Origin: Prostheceraeus crozeri
Lineage: Eukaryota; Platyhelminthes; Polycladida; Euryleptidae
Direction: 5' to 3'
Assembly: GCA_907163375.1 (NCBI GenBank)
Contig: CAJQUW010004580.1
Span: forward strand, 1,314,501 to 1,378,500
DNA: 64,000 nt
Below are positions 1 to 13,390 of this stretch, piece by piece. Both the position numbers and the translations under genes were made by a program. Each line of letters opens with the position of its first letter. The first letter of the stretch is position 1. The notes under the pieces are model-generated. The model saw nothing but the letters and a program-made list of their open reading frames with translations, was not told the DNA's origin and did not search any database.

Positions 1-333
1 CTGCTCATACGAATGTCATAAATCCTGACAAGTATTCATTTGAAATATAGAAATTAAAGCAACAAATGCTTTTGTTTTACTCCCTGATTAAGGTACCTAA
101 TTGAGTGTAGGTTTACCCCAATGATTAGTCGAGTTCGGGTAGTTTGGCTATTATGAGCAAGTTAAAATCAGACCAACAGTGTCATTAGCAAATATTGAAT
201 AATTATGCATTTTCATCATCTACGAACTATCTCCAATTATCATTGAACGTGAGGAAAATCATATGAATTCTGACTCAGAGTTTCAAATATCGATGGCCTA
301 CTTTACTGGATTTATCAATAAGAAACTAAGACC

Positions 334-575
334 GCCAGCACGAGTTTTTTTGCAGTATTGAGTAAGCCCGAAAATGAGACTCCACGAGTCTGCCGAGTTC
401 TAGTCGGTTCCCCTTCGTGCTTGACATTTGATCAAGGAAAAACATTGAAATCCAATTGGAATCAGATCGAAGTCTTCGGTGAAAATTGCGATATTTTCTA
501 CGTGTTCTTTTTTGGTTGGAAAGTAGGCCTACTAGAGCCAAAAATTTTGGTGTGGAATATCTTCAGGTCATAATC
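334..575 (+). repeat. Single arm of a TA-target fold-back repeat family
   Basis: This stretch aligns by eye with the left arm of the complete fold-back element at 41274-42002. Shared blocks include the CCGCCAGCACGAG-like tip, CGAGTTCTAGT, GATCAAGGAAAAA and a terminal ATATCTTCAGGTCAT. It is clearly more diverged than the 41-kb copy and lacks an internal block. An opposed arm lies at 5205-5513, so the two may be the ends of one old element. Open frames on both strands here look fortuitous. Confidence 0.6.
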
Positions 576-1292
576 TGTGTTCATAAATTTATACTTTAGT
601 CTATTAACAAGCTCAGATCGCAGCAAGTCTCATTAACTCTACTAACATCAGGAGGAGGGGGCTTTTATGGCCCCCTCGGTTTTTCAGTGACGTTTCCTTT
701 GTGTTAGCTTTCTCTGAGTGGTAGATGCTTTCCTGTAGACCCAATATATTAGCCACTGGAACCACATGAAAACAGTTTGCGACCATATTTTTCGACATTT
801 TGATTTTCACCTCTACTGATAAGAATTTGGGGTTTTAAGTTCATTTGCAATTTCTGTAGTTTGACGTTCAGGAAATATGGTCGAGTAATTATGTTTATTG
901 ATACTCAGATACTTTTGCTTCGTTGTGATGACTAATATTGCGCATGTTCTATAGGTCTACTATACTACTCATTATAAAGACGAAATTTTTAAAAAATGGT
1001 TGAATTCAAAAGTATAGTAACAATTGAACCGCTTGAAATGCAAGATCGACGACATCACCAGACAGAGCATGTGTTAAATAGGTTCCACTGTGATTTTCAT
1101 GAAATTCTGTCGACTATTTTTGATTCAATCACGAAATTTAAAAACAAATGATTGTTTGAATTTTAAAATTCTATTTATAGTGACAAGATGAACTTGGAAT
1201 GAAAAACTGATACCGCCATCGGATAGAGCATACCTAAACTAGATAAACCCCTCTACGTTATGGCATATAAACCAGTGGTTTAATTAGATATC
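576..1292. other. AT-rich stretch without recognised gene
   Basis: I see only short open frames with no domain signature and no repeat structure. It separates the fold-back arm from the piggyBac element. Confidence 0.5.
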
Positions 1293-1296
1293 TTAA

Positions 1297-3095
1297 CACT
1301 AGAAGGACCAAGAAATTTCACTACCTAGAAGGACCAAAGCGGTCAAAATTGACCGGCATATCTTAAGTAGTTAATGAAACTACTTTCATCCATTCAATTA
1401 TAAATATTCACTTACATTATTACATCAGCTATTATTTTAGTCATTGCCCATTATGTCCGATGTCATAATATCACATCGAAGCATGCGTTGCATAAAATGA
1501 CTGTACATGCTATCATCATGTATGATGATGTGATTACACGAAATGGAAAAAATAATGATAGTTTGATAATTAGAAAGATTCCATCAAAGTCGACTACCAC
1601 AGAAATTAAGTAGTTTACATGAAAAGTTTCTTTTGAACATCCAATCGTCATTGGCTAAAAAATGGAACAATATAAACTACTTTGATGCTTCACTTCAGTA
1701 GCAATGAAGCAAGTAGCAACTGTCTCTTTTTTTACCATTCCGCATTATGTTACAGATTTATTTGAATAGCCATACCGTCATTTTCTCCACCAAGGCCAGC
1801 ATTCTCGCGTTTCTTGAATCGACTGCATTGCGTTTGCGGTAGGCCCACTTCTGCTTTGTCTCTGTCTGCACATTGTCTTGAAATACAAGTAGCATATGCT
1901 GTCGCTGTGATCAATCGTATAATATGTAGATGTCATTCCAAATAGTATCGATGATTTTTTTCCCGCCATATCAATGAGGTTGAAAAACACCGCCATTGTA
2001 AAACGCCGACGACCAGCTTTGCATGAATGGTATCTCGACATCTAGTCGAAAACAACAACTCCACATTTTGCAGTGTTGTAACATATAATCGCTTCAGGAA
2101 CCCTTTTTGGATGTTAATCAAATTCTTGATAAACGCACGACGCTGGATCCGATCATTGCCGAAAATTTTTCCCTGCAGGCACTTGTTCATGTTCGAAATC
2201 ACAAGAACAAATATCCATCCAGTCCTTGAACATGATGCTACAGAAGTTCAGTTGTTTCGTGATCAGTTCCGCTGTCACTGTCAGAGTAGTCCGCATGCTA
2301 GTCACTATTTTGTATGTCTTCGTCGTCGTTAGAATCATTCCAATCGATTCTTTGCAACTCAGCCAGTAACTGAATAGCAATTAGCCTTCTTGGCCACTTA
2401 TAGCTTCGATCTCCTTGATCATACGGCAGCTAAAGAAATAGTCATCATATCAAACAGTCACTGACTAATGAATTCCATGACCTTATTCATCATCTCCTCT
2501 CCACGGTTCTTGGTTGCTTGTTTGAAGAAATCAATCAATGTAGATTGTTGGTATACCAAAGGAATTTGTGCAAAATTGAAGCAAGAAATGATATTCAGTA
2601 CATGTTTCTGCATATCAAATTTTCATGAAATTGTGAATATGAGGGATTTTTGGAAATGAATCGCCATGGTTCAGCTGCAACAAAATAGAAGTCAAAGGCA
2701 TAATAAATTATGCGTAGTCCATGGTTGACCTTTCCATGTGAAAATCATTACTCATGCGATACATTTCACTCACTTTTGAGCAATTACTCACAATGCAGCA
2801 ATCTGGCTTGAGACTACACGCTTATTCCAATTTCTATTCGAAAATTGAATTCAAAGTACAAAAATTCTAAGCGATATTAATAAGCGGTCATTTTTGACCG
2901 GTCCGGTCCTTGTAGGTAGACATATATAAAACAAAGAAAGTAATAGGTCCAATCAAATTTTCATGCTACTAATATGATGCCACTACATATTCAAGAAAAG
3001 CCAAGACAAACTAAGTCGGAATATGGAATTTCATAGAAGCTACAACACTTCATTGTTTGGCAGCGGTCAAAAATGACCGGTCAGTCCTTCTAGTG
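1297..3095 (-). mobile_element. piggyBac-superfamily transposon, decayed
   Basis: The element is bounded by TTAA target duplications at 1293-1296 and 3096-3099, the signature of piggyBac insertion. The outer inverted ends read CACTAGAAGGAC on both sides. Inside each end lies a palindrome of the form GGTCAAAATTGACC (left) or GGTCATTTTTGACC (right). A second copy of the end motif occurs at each side: CTACCTAGAAGGACC near 1321, and its complement-like GGTCCTTGTAGGTAG near 2905. At about 1.8 kb it is shorter than autonomous piggyBacs (typically 2.4 kb or more), and its transposase lies broken on the minus strand. Confidence 0.9.
1778..2400 (-). pseudogene. piggyBac transposase remnant
   Basis: The best piece is minus 1778-2041. 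It contains SCKAGRRRFTMAVFFNLIDM, matching the conserved piggyBac stretch in which a basic, tryptophan-containing motif precedes a hydrophobic ALFFNLLD-type helix of the DDE domain. A second minus frame (1933-2202) overlaps it in another register, so the gene is frameshifted. Minus-strand sequence at 2150-2400 reads as an acidic Asp/Ser/Glu-rich N-terminal tract with a WNDS-like motif, as in piggyBac N-termini. The middle of the DDE domain is largely missing. I expect no activity. Confidence 0.75.
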
Positions 3096-3220
3096 TTAAG
3101 GCCTCCTCGCCCTCTAATACTACACCGACAGGAAAAAGCCTAAGGCAAATAGGGCTAATTATGGCTGTAGCACATCATTTTGACCAATTTTATCCTAATT
3201 TAGCCTAAATTTTCGCACGA

Positions 3221-5086
3221 TGAGTCAAATTAAATAGATCCATTTTTAAAGACCTCTAGATCAGTGAAAATCCAACCAATTTTTAAATGCGTTGTAGCAT
3301 TTTAAACCCCAGAGTGTGGACATCAATTTAGCGGCTATTAGAAGTTCATAGATATATTGACTTTGTAGATGTCTAATGCTAAAGAATCATTATTGAAAAA
3401 TTAAATTTACAGCTCAAAAATCTATTTCAGTGTATTATGTGTATTATACCATATGCACAATCTATAAAAAAGTGAACGCGACCAAAACGTACTAACCTTA
3501 TTTACATCAAACTATAAAAATAAGGGCATGTTGAGTCAAAGAAAGTAAGTCAAACGTTCCCCTATAGTCATCACGATTAATGCGACCTCCATTCCTCGAT
3601 ATAATTTGCATCTTTTGGGATCCTTGAAATAAGGGATCGGCATGTCCGTCGACTCACACTTCGTCAAATGCTTTGGATCTCTGCTTTCAATGACGTCAAA
3701 TCATTAAATTCTCAATGTGACAATCTTTCTTTGATGATTCCCCAAACAGTTTCAATAGGACAGCAATCTTCAAACTTCGCGGTCATGTCCATGGGAATTC
3801 GATCTTTAAAAAGTCGATCAACTTCCTCGAGTACTTATCCCTTGCTCGGTGGATGGAGGTACCATCATCTTGTCAAATGCAATTTCCACGGGGATGCTGG
3901 CGCGCTACCGCCGGACAGATTAGTTCACGCAAAAGAATTCCGTATCGAGCTCCGCGGTCATTGTTCTGTGTTCACCCCTTCGGAAGTGAAAGCGCTGCTC
4001 CAACCACTCTTCCATAAAGATCGGTCCATTTACTGGTATCGCAAACCATTCCAGGAAACACCTCCCGACAGCATAGCGCCTCGCGAAAGTTTGTCAACTC
4101 CAACTAAAGCACCAGCCGCCTCCGCATCTTCACGAGATGACGATCAAATAAGCTCGTTCTTTGTGTTTGGAGAGCTGGTTACTCGGTAGGCCTACGGCTT
4201 GGAAAAGTCAGTATTTACAATTCGAGTCAAACGCTCTCCACTTGGGTGGAAGGGGTTGCGTCATAGTGAGCAAGCAAATGTCTTGCAAAACGCACGCGAG
4301 TCACATGATGTCGCTCGGTAAGACGACTTCGGCTATGATAAGCCTTCAGTCCCGTTTCTTTGAGAGTCCTGCACACGCATGATCTGCCAGAGACTGATGC
4401 CACTGCTGACCAAGTAGACTGCCTTTTCTTGTCTTTCACTGCGGCCACTACTTTTTCAGCCATTTCACCGGACCTCTCAGTGCGCAGTCTACCAGACTGA
4501 TAGTGACTTCGTTCAGTCACTCCTGCTGTACGAATTCTTTTTAGAGCTCACAAAACAACCTTTTTGATGGAGTTATAACTCATTGCACTAATTTCGGAGT
4601 GCTCGCTTTCCTTTAAGCATTTTGCTACTTTATTGACACTCCAGCTACCATGAAAGTCATTTAACACCTCAATTGATATCCACAGGAAATCTCTTGTAGA
4701 CAGAAGCAGCTTCATCCTAACTTTTTTTGCAACATTCACAGATTAGTTATTCAAACTATTGCAACTATCATTTTGGTCACCCTTGACACAGTCTGTGTAG
4801 ACGAAACGCGTCGGGTAATTTATTTTAAAATACAAAGAAGTCGTAAAACTGTGAGAGAATTTTTCTTTACATTCAAACTATTGCATACATCGTGGATAAA
4901 CATGTGAAACTGGGAAAACTTTTCAAATCCAGAACTGTCAAAGTTAACATATCTATGTAGTTCTGACAACCATAGAGTTGCTGCTGAGACTCTGGGGTTT
5001 AAAATGATACATCTCATTGAAAAATTGGTTGGATTTTCCCTGATCTACAACATTTTACAAAATAGGGCCATTTAATTTGACTCGCC
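3221..5086 (-). mobile_element. Tc1/mariner-superfamily transposon with about 100-bp TIRs
   Basis: The ends are long inverted repeats. The left arm at 3221-3320 (GAGTCAAATTAAAT, then AAAATCCAACCAATTTTT, then ATTTTAAACCCCAGAGT) matches the reverse complement of 4985-5086 with scattered differences. The minus-strand interior carries transposase remnants. The length of about 1.87 kb is normal for an autonomous Tc1-type element. It starts about 125 bp after the piggyBac TTAA. A clean TA duplication could not be fixed because the outermost bases have drifted. Confidence 0.8.
3580..4740 (-). pseudogene. Tc1-like transposase, broken
   Basis: Read from high to low coordinates, the N-terminal helix-turn-helix region lies at 4227-4740. 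It includes LKETGLKAYHSRSRLTERHH and VRFARHLLAHYDATPSTQVE, which is the second DNA-binding subdomain of Tc1-type transposases. The C-terminal catalytic end is near 3720-3830, where the minus strand reads PIETVWGIIKERLSH, the usual PIE-x-x-W block after the third acidic residue. The frames between are interrupted by stops and shifts, and the plus-strand frame at 3668-4189 is a shadow. The length is close to the usual 340 residues, but the gene is non-functional. Confidence 0.8.
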
Positions 5087-5204
5087 ATGTACAACACCGA
5101 TCAGAAAGATGATAATAACAAATGCAAATAACAGGCGATGAATCGAAGATTCCATGCAAAAAAAATGTGGTTCTAGGCTTGGATCTTTTCACTTAAACAG
5201 GAAA

Positions 5205-5513
5205 AATGGGAGAAAACATAGACATTCTCATTTTTACCGAAAACCTCAACGTCTGCTTTGGATTAGCTTGTAGCGTGAAAAGGAACCGGATAGAACACGG
5301 CAGACGTGCAAATTCTTAAAAGCCACTAGCCAGTGATGCAGAGTTCCAGTATTTTTTATGTGAAATTCCACTATTTCTACTTATGTTACCGGAATAATTA
5401 CCCCCCTTTTAAGGCATGGGGTGTAGTGTAGACTACTCATCATTCCGTGAAAGTCTCATCGGTCTCGTTTCCTGCGACAGTAGAATGATCGTTCAGGCGG
5501 CCGGGCTAATAAG
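5205..5513 (-). repeat. Opposed arm of the fold-back repeat family
   Basis: The stretch CATCATTCCGTGAAAGTCT followed by a CTCGTTTCCTGC-like block and GGCGGCCGGGCTA matches the right arm of the element at 41274-42002. A GAACACGGCAGACG block further left corresponds to GAACTCGGTAGACG. The orientation is opposite to the arm at 334-575. Confidence 0.6.
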
Positions 5514-8239
5514 CATGATAGTAGATAAATTGCATACACACCAATTGATCAGATCCTTGGATTGGATAGTATGTTATCATAAATAAACACATAGGGTAGG
5601 GACAACAACTCACATGAAACTATGAATAAAAAGTGTTGATGAACGTCTTCAAAATAGCAAGTTGCCTGAGTGCAGAATCATGCAACGGGAATGAACACTA
5701 TAACACAATAAAATTACATTGTACGTTCACTCCCAATGACGATAGGTCGTCAACAGCGTTTCGTCACCCGCTACCAAGACGGTAGGCAACTTGTCGATAT
5801 AGCAATCAACACTCTTCCCAGTTGCTGAAGAAAATGTTTGTGGCTATGTATAACTGTGTTCCTCGTTCCTGAAGAGGCAATGTAACCAAAGAATTGCAAA
5901 TCACATATGTCATGTACATGTAAATCGTAAAATTCGCAACAAATTAGTTGGAACACACTTCATTTTGATGACAATTTCACGAATAATGTGATGGCGATGT
6001 CTGTTTTGCAATCACCAGTAACAATTAATTGCTCGTAGCATCAATGCTCAGGAATACCTCGACGCAATGGAGTGCTGAAATGATAATGCGCAACTCAATG
6101 GGTGACACAACATGGGTCACGCATGGGCGACGCAATGGGTGCTCAAACAAATGGGTGACTCATTTAATGCGCAACTCGACAGCCGTGATTGTGTAGGTAG
6201 ATGCCTTCAAGACGTGGAATGTTGCCTGCAAATGACTGAGAAAAATCTGTGATAAAAATTATGACAACGCAACTTCCACACTTAACTCAAAAGAATTTTT
6301 TCTGATAGATTCGATTTTGCGTAATAAAAATCATAATAGGCTACTTTGATGTCGGCGGACCTCCATCATCGACCATCCGGAGGCTCACAAAATTATTCTT
6401 TATCAAATCTCTGCACATGCTGTCCTTTGAGGGTAGACGACACAATGAATATATCAATAAAGGCAAAGGAAGAACGGATTGCGCTTGCGAATGCACACCA
6501 AAATGGCATGATCAGTCTGTCTGGCGCAGGCAGGAATACATGAAGGTAGTAGCAATAGACAGGAATTATGAAGGAGACGCAATCCTTTTTAATCGCTATA
6601 TCATGTTGGACTCAGTTATCTTCTCAGATTAAGCGCTTTGTTCGAGACTGGACTTACATGTACATAGTAAAACGCAAACCACACTATTATGAGGGAAGGC
6701 TAAATTGCTTATCCATCGCGTTAATATCGACTGCTCCTATAGCAGCGCTTCATTTTCATCATAGTGGATGCTGACAATTTATCAGACGTGTGTGGATTCA
6801 GTTAAACAAGGGACTGTTCGTCCACGTGAAATGTAAAGTCTACTTACGAATGAACAGACTCTTTTAATTCCATGAAAATGTGTCCCTGAGATGTCAAGCC
6901 ATCAAGGTTCGCAATGCTATATCATCTGATGACATGTCATATTCTAAGAACTGATTCCGGCATGATAACTCATGCCTCATAACTCATAAATCATGTTAAG
7001 TGAGCCTTTTTTGCGTTCATTCGAATGTATGTAGCAGAGCTCACAAGGAATGTGAATATGTTTATTACATGAATGATAAGTGTCATAATGATGTGGTATA
7101 ATAGCTGCATATTTTGTTTTTGTGTAGCATTTACCCTCTCCCGCGAACAGGAATTGGACGCGCCGCGTCCGGTATGATGGACGATTGAGATTCCTTCTAT
7201 CCATACTTTCTCGTCGCCATCCTCATTTCATGCAGTATCGTGACCGTTGAATTTTCGCCATAATGCTAGAATTATAACGCCATAAAGTTGACGAAGTGGG
7301 TAGCATTTTGTTACCTGAAGCATCATGCATCGACAGCAGAACGATGCATGCACGCTGATGAGCTTATATAATATTTTCCGTGATGTCTTGATAAAGTAAA
7401 ATTTAGATAGAGAAAAAACTTAGTACATCGCCAATGCAGCTTCGATTACATTAAACTGTTTTTGATGTCTAGTGCTGCATTGGAGATGCGCATTTTTTGT
7501 GTTCTTGAGAAATGACCAAAGTAAGTGTTGACTACCATTGCAATTCGAAGACAAAGTAATATTTACTTTGTATAATATTTACTATAACAAATACGCCTGT
7601 TATAGAAGATGTGAAGTTTTTCAATTTATCATTTTCGATGGAAATGACTATTATACTTTGGTTCAGGCTAATATTTCAATTCCTTCGCTTGTCATACATT
7701 ATCTGTTAGGCTACAAAGAGTAAAATATCAAAGGCAATGATCATAGATATGCAAGGTGTGACTAACAATTATTGAGACAATTCCAGAAGACCAATTTAAT
7801 GGACGACTTTTCTATTATCGATGATAGTTTTGAGACACATGGTGCTTTAAAGCTCATTATTTATCAAAAATGTGATGGAAATATATAAAAGGACTTTTCT
7901 TCAGCACATTCTGAAATAGCCTTCCATTTTAAGTGCAACGAGATAGAAAAATTAGCGTACATCGTGTAAATTCAATCAGAAATGATTTCAGTTAATCACA
8001 CTTTTACTCAGATTTTCACGGAAATCTACAAATTTTGTTTGAAATTAATATAATCAGAGCATTCAGCTGAATGGGACATTCATTTGGCTACAGAATCTTC
8101 ACCATATTCAATCACATTGCCACAATGGTCTAGGAGATTTTCGGACTTCAGTCAAGAAGTGCTCTTCAGAGAAAAATATCACGAAAAAATTAGAAAAAAA
8201 ATATCAGAGAAAAATTGAACGAAAGATATCGATAGAATA
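5514..8239. other. Unique AT-rich DNA
   Basis: No recognised gene. The frames at 6346-6774 are short, overlapping and without domains. The only structure noted is a degenerate minisatellite near 6080-6170. Confidence 0.5.
6080..6170. repeat. Degenerate ATGGGTGAC minisatellite
   Basis: About five imperfect units built on AATGGGTGAC or ATGGGCGACGC follow one another, separated by a few bases. Confidence 0.6.
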
Positions 8240-8800
8240 ATGTACAACAGCATCCTCATCTGAAAATTCGATTTTTCTAATTTCTCATTCGAGTCAGTCA
8301 AAGAGACACCTGTCGCACAATTCTAAATCTGGTGAGTAGGCAGGCCATGGCATTGCCAAACAGCATCAAAACCTCGAAATGCTAAGAATTCAATTGTTTT
8401 TTTTGGAAGAAGTCGGACTCGTGTTGTTGATCAGAGATGTGGTTGGTTCAGCCGCAAAAGGTCACATCTTAGATTGTTTTCTCACCCGTTCTCGGTCCAG
8501 GTCTCGTCTTGAGTACGTAGTCAAACTCATTTATTCAGATCTCTTTGACGATTTCTGATTGAGATGGCGCCGTTTTTGAGAAGCAATTCCTTTCAAGGCA
8601 TGATGAACCCAGGTCAAACACAAGTACCAGTGTTGCAGTCTTTCCTGGATGAACAGGTCCATGCCAACCTCCTGTTAAATGTTCAACATTCCGAAGTGAA
8701 AAATGGCTGTCCTTGCATGCTCGCATGCTCGCCAATGAGCGAGACGTTTCACCGATAGACAATGATTTTGCTCGACTAACTGCAAACTTCACCTCCGGCC
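8240..8800 (-). pseudogene. Mariner-superfamily transposase fragment
   Basis: The minus strand near 8313-8350 reads PWPAYSPDLELCDRCLF. This is the YSPDL-x-x-x-D block that carries the third catalytic Asp of mariner-type transposases. It is followed by KIEFSDEDAVVHYS-like sequence toward 8240. Upstream pieces (8350-8800) are scattered over three frames with stops. No TIRs were recognised. It is an old fragment; beyond the superfamily, assignment is uncertain. Confidence 0.5.
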
Positions 8801-11800
8801 GCGGATAGCATCTTTGTCTAACGGAAAATGGTCAAACGGGAAAGAGTTTCATTGTCATATGGAGTTCAGAAGTCATTGAAAACAATAACACGTGTTTCGC
8901 CAAACAAAATTCGTGTTTGGGTGCAAAACCTGGTCAAAACATTCGATGCAGTTTCCAAAAATGACCGTCCATGCCTCGTTGCACGCACATTTGTATATCT
9001 ATGATAATCAGCGATAATCACGTGACATGTCAATCAGAGAGACTCAAATTTTTGTCAGACAATTGCTAGAGCGCTACTTTACCATGACACATCGAATTTT
9101 AGACCATAGATATGTTATTTCATCTTCTCTCATGAAAGTCTTAATAATTTATGGTCACCACTTTATAATTTTTAGTTGCACATAGGCTCCCAATATTAAT
9201 CAGATGAAAAAATAAACTAGCTGCTTTGAAGGTAATACTATGAAATCATACTTAATTTTATTGAATTAAAATAGAAAATCTAATTGATCCACATAATACA
9301 TCGAACTATAGGGTAAATTAATAAAATTATATTAATTAAAATTAAGGTTCTATTAAGCTATTATTCTAACCATTTATAACTCAATCATGCGCAATGACTT
9401 CTTTTGACATTTGAATCCATGATCTTACTTAAGACACGTGTGAATTTAGCAGATCTACAGACCCTACAGCTATATTTGGAAAATAAGCTACTAAATTAGG
9501 AAGATAATTAACAAACTCGAAAGCTTAGCTAAGTGGCAGAATGAGGTTCCATATTTTTGTAGGAAGCCTTGGCTCACAATGCTGATCATGAAATTTCCTC
9601 GGTAATCCACTTAATTTCCCTTTAAGTTGCTTGTTAATGTTTTAAAATTCTAATTGGAAAAAGCAAATGATATTTAATATTTACATAGCTTCAGAATTAT
9701 AGCTGTATAAATCAGTACAATTGCAATGAGTATGGCAACTTTTGTGGTAATTGATGATTTGTTCTATTAATAATGAATTCATTTTTTCAATGCTGCACTG
9801 TATTGCCTAAATGCATAATCCAAATCTTTACAATCATGTCACAAAGCAAGTGACCAATTTAATACATTATTCCAACGTATTTTAAAATGAAATTTAGTTG
9901 AAACCCAATGTAATTAAGTCTACCAAGTTAAATATTGAATCCATCAGTTTTCATGACATGCGTTGTGCTTCTAAATTTAGTACAAGTTGTTTTTCTTTGT
10001 ACAACAAGTATTCGATGGTGTTTCCAACGCAGCAAAGTAAATTAAATGTATGAAGCTATGAAATGAATTTAATAGCCGATCGGCATTATTGATGTAGGTC
10101 ATTCAGTGTTGCGCATTTGTACTACTATTGACGTAATCATGCTAAAAAAAGTCATGGGTAGAAAACTGGTTGGCGAAAAATTTATCTATAGGAATGCAGG
10201 CAATGAAGCATGCTTACCTGAAAACATAGTTAATAGAAGTTAAGTATCAGCATGATACGTACCTATAGGCCTATGCAAACTGCAGAAATATTAAAAACGC
10301 AGTGTTAAATGTGAAAACGGCTTTCAACAACCAAATGAAATCTATAGCTAACACATGCAATTTATGGACTGAGAAGAACCATTCAGAATGAAGATCGAAG
10401 ATTTTCGCAAAATAAATTACACTTTATATTATTGTAAATATATCATTATATTGCTAATACATTATCTAAATAACACTGATTTATTGGATAAATTGCGGCA
10501 AGGTAATACATTTTACAGCTGTATTCAGAATCCTTACTGATACATCAAAATCTTGTGTAGAATGTGAGCATAGGATACAGAATATTCCATAACACAGGGA
10601 TAATTTGCAAAATCTGCCGTTTTAGAAGCTGGTCAAATATGCTTTTAGACCTCAACAGGAACATAATCTTCGCAGGAAACTGAATCTTTTGGCATTTTGG
10701 TTGTCAGTGTTTGACGCAGTCGAATGACTTGCTGGAATGCTGGCTCACAACAACATGAATTAGCAATAATATGTCGATATCACTTGGAGATGACTTCTGC
10801 CAACACTCGTATCCGTTTTGAACCGTCGGCGCGGCCTGGTGAAGAAGGTGAAGATTCATCTCCACCCTGTAGTGCGGTACGATTCTTGAGTCAGAGGCGA
10901 GTGCGGTCGGCGAATCAAGGGTGGTGTGTGCTTTATCAACTTTTAGTCAGCATTGTCTTTAGATTTGGATGATATGCATGTTTATCATAATTAATTATTA
11001 TCAAACAATTATGGTAGTTGTTTTATTTGTTATCCATTGTAGGCCTACCTATATTTTTTCAAACACTTCTTACCTTGACACATTTCAGCAGATAAATAAG
11101 CAGGAATATATATGATTCAAATACTGGTGCATGTATATGCTTCACTTTTAATATTCAAATTGCAATGCCTAAAATCGCGCTATGTTTCAATAAATGCTCT
11201 GCTTGAATTGATCAACATGTTTAAAAAGCGGAGTAAAATCATCATAAAACTTATTTTGTGATGATTCACTAATGAATTTGACAGGAAAAGTGCTTTGACA
11301 AACATTTACAAAACCAATATAGTCATCTGCTTGCGAGCTAGTCTTTTTCACTTGCATATATAAAACAAATCATAAAAGTGACTGATCTGAAATATTTAGC
11401 TAATGAAATTATACACAGTGGCCATGATATAGCTAAAGCAATGTAGATTATATGTCTATCGATCATAAATAAGTTTAGCTTAGTGTCATAACCTAATCTA
11501 CATAATCAACAAACATGGTATTTTGTGATTATAGATATAAATTACGATGAATGCTTGGATCGCAAAAAATTGGGGACATGTAAATAAACTATTTCCATCA
11601 GTTTTGGAAAGCAAGCAACATAGATTCTACGAAGATAATGAGGCCTAGGTTTTGAATTGACTAAACAGAATTAATCAGATCTGAACATGACGATTCGTCT
11701 TAAGTTCAAGTAGAGATTTGAGTTTTAGTTAAGTTTCCCTACTAATTTAAGTTTTGTAATTTCTTCATTCATATATCATATTCATTATTGAAAACTCAAG

Positions 11801-12167
11801 GCAACCCAAGAATCTGGCATTGGCCAGCATCACACGCTTTCATGTGAACTAAGAGCGTACTTACCTACAGCACTTGAATAAAATCACCTTATGCTCTCAC
11901 GCTGTGCAATATGATAGACATGCTTCGCTGATCCTCAATATAATGGTGTTCTTCAAATTTCTTTAATGCACATTCACGTCCTTCAGATCATTCGTAACAT
12001 AACAGATTATGAATGAGACAGACCACCATGACATTAATGTGATAATCAAAATTCTAGGATGGAACTGTGTTGAATATGTGAACGAAGTGGCCTGCTTGGT
12101 CTTGAAGAAAATTGGACAAGGTGTACTGATTGTGTATCACAAATATAGTCGTACTCTGAGTGTTGCA
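8801..12167. other. AT-rich region without recognised gene
   Basis: Long AT-rich unique sequence. The slightly GC-richer patch at 10724-10972 has an 82-codon plus frame rich in Glu, Ser and Arg, with no known domain. I do not call it a gene. Confidence 0.45.
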
Positions 12168-13150
12168 ACATGTTAAATAGGGAGTTGTGTTGATGTCGAG
12201 AAATGTGAACAAGGTTTACTGATCATTCCTGAATCCTGACATTAGATGAAATGGTCGTCATTCAGTTGTGTTCTCAATTTTTAACTGAAGATTCAACTCA
12301 ATATTTAATTATTCTTTTTACCATAGATTAGATATGTTAGGCAGAGTGGTAACTCCGCATTTATTAAATCCCCAATGTGTATACACTTTCGATTTTATTA
12401 AATGAACTCAAGGGATATATAGGTGGCATTGTCACCAAATGTGAGATATGCAATTTTTTTGCAGTTTTGCAGAAATTGCAACGGAATTGACTGATCATGA
12501 TTGTAATGCAGAAGGAATGATGGTATTTCACAGATTCTCATGACAGCCTTGGAGATCTTATGTTTGTTAAATTATCAATTCGATGGGTTCCTATACTATG
12601 CTCTAGCCTACCTCAAGAGTATTTTCTTAAGTGTGATCATATCACAGGCAACCTGCCACTGGCACAGCAAAGTCACATAATCAAAGACAATGATTTCAAT
12701 TAACTTTGAAAGATGAAAATATAGGTCCACATCACTATTCAGATTCTAGAAATGAAACATGAATTTATTGAATCATGAAATCATGCCGGTGAGAATTGAA
12801 TTAAAAACTTGAAATTTCAGCCAAGAAAGCACGAATAATATCGCGACTTTTTCATGAAGACTTTGATTGCAATACTATTTACGAAGTTCCTTGATAATCA
12901 GCTTGATTTCCGCTTAGTTAGGATGCTTATTATCAAATATTCATTCCTTTTGATATCCAACTTGTTTCATACTACTTATATGGGAGAGTCATCTCGGTAG
13001 TACATAAATTGGCAAATTTTGACTTTTTCCAAAAGTGCTCAAATATTTTTTTGGACCACGGAAACGTAATCTCCGCAAAAACTGAATCTTTTCATACAAA
13101 AATTTTCATTGTATACAGATACTTTTTTGAGTCGACACTCTACCTATATA
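12168..13150 (+). repeat. Dispersed repeat, copy A
   Basis: Positions 12330-13150 match the reverse complement of 43620-44400. For example, the 12720-12790 block containing GGTCCACATCACTATTCAGA matches TCTGAATAGTGATGTGGACC near 44010. The 12168-12325 segment (AATAGGGAGTTGTGT, then a GATGAAAT block) matches 24652-24800 in the same orientation. It is probably a non-autonomous element family; no coding remnant was seen. Confidence 0.7.
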
Positions 13151-13390
13151 TCCCTACTCTATGCTTTTTACACTGTTGATTGATTGATTGTTGTATTTGT
13201 TATTGCTGGTTCACCAAATTGGACGAAATGTCGGCAGTATGTTGCAGGTAATATAGGAAGTTGACTTGATTAATTTAATATGCTAATTACGCATCTCAAT
13301 GTGTGATGATTGCATTTATACAATAAGAAGCATCACAATAGCAGAATTCTGTAGCTTGAATTTAAATGTGATGTAAATGGATAATAAGAA

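Noticed and set aside
3668-4189. 173-codon plus-strand frame
   Set aside because: It lies antisense to the Tc1 transposase remnant and has no domain; judged a shadow frame.
10724-10972. 82-codon plus frame in a slightly GC-rich patch
   Set aside because: Both strands are partly open and no domain is visible; chance cannot be excluded.
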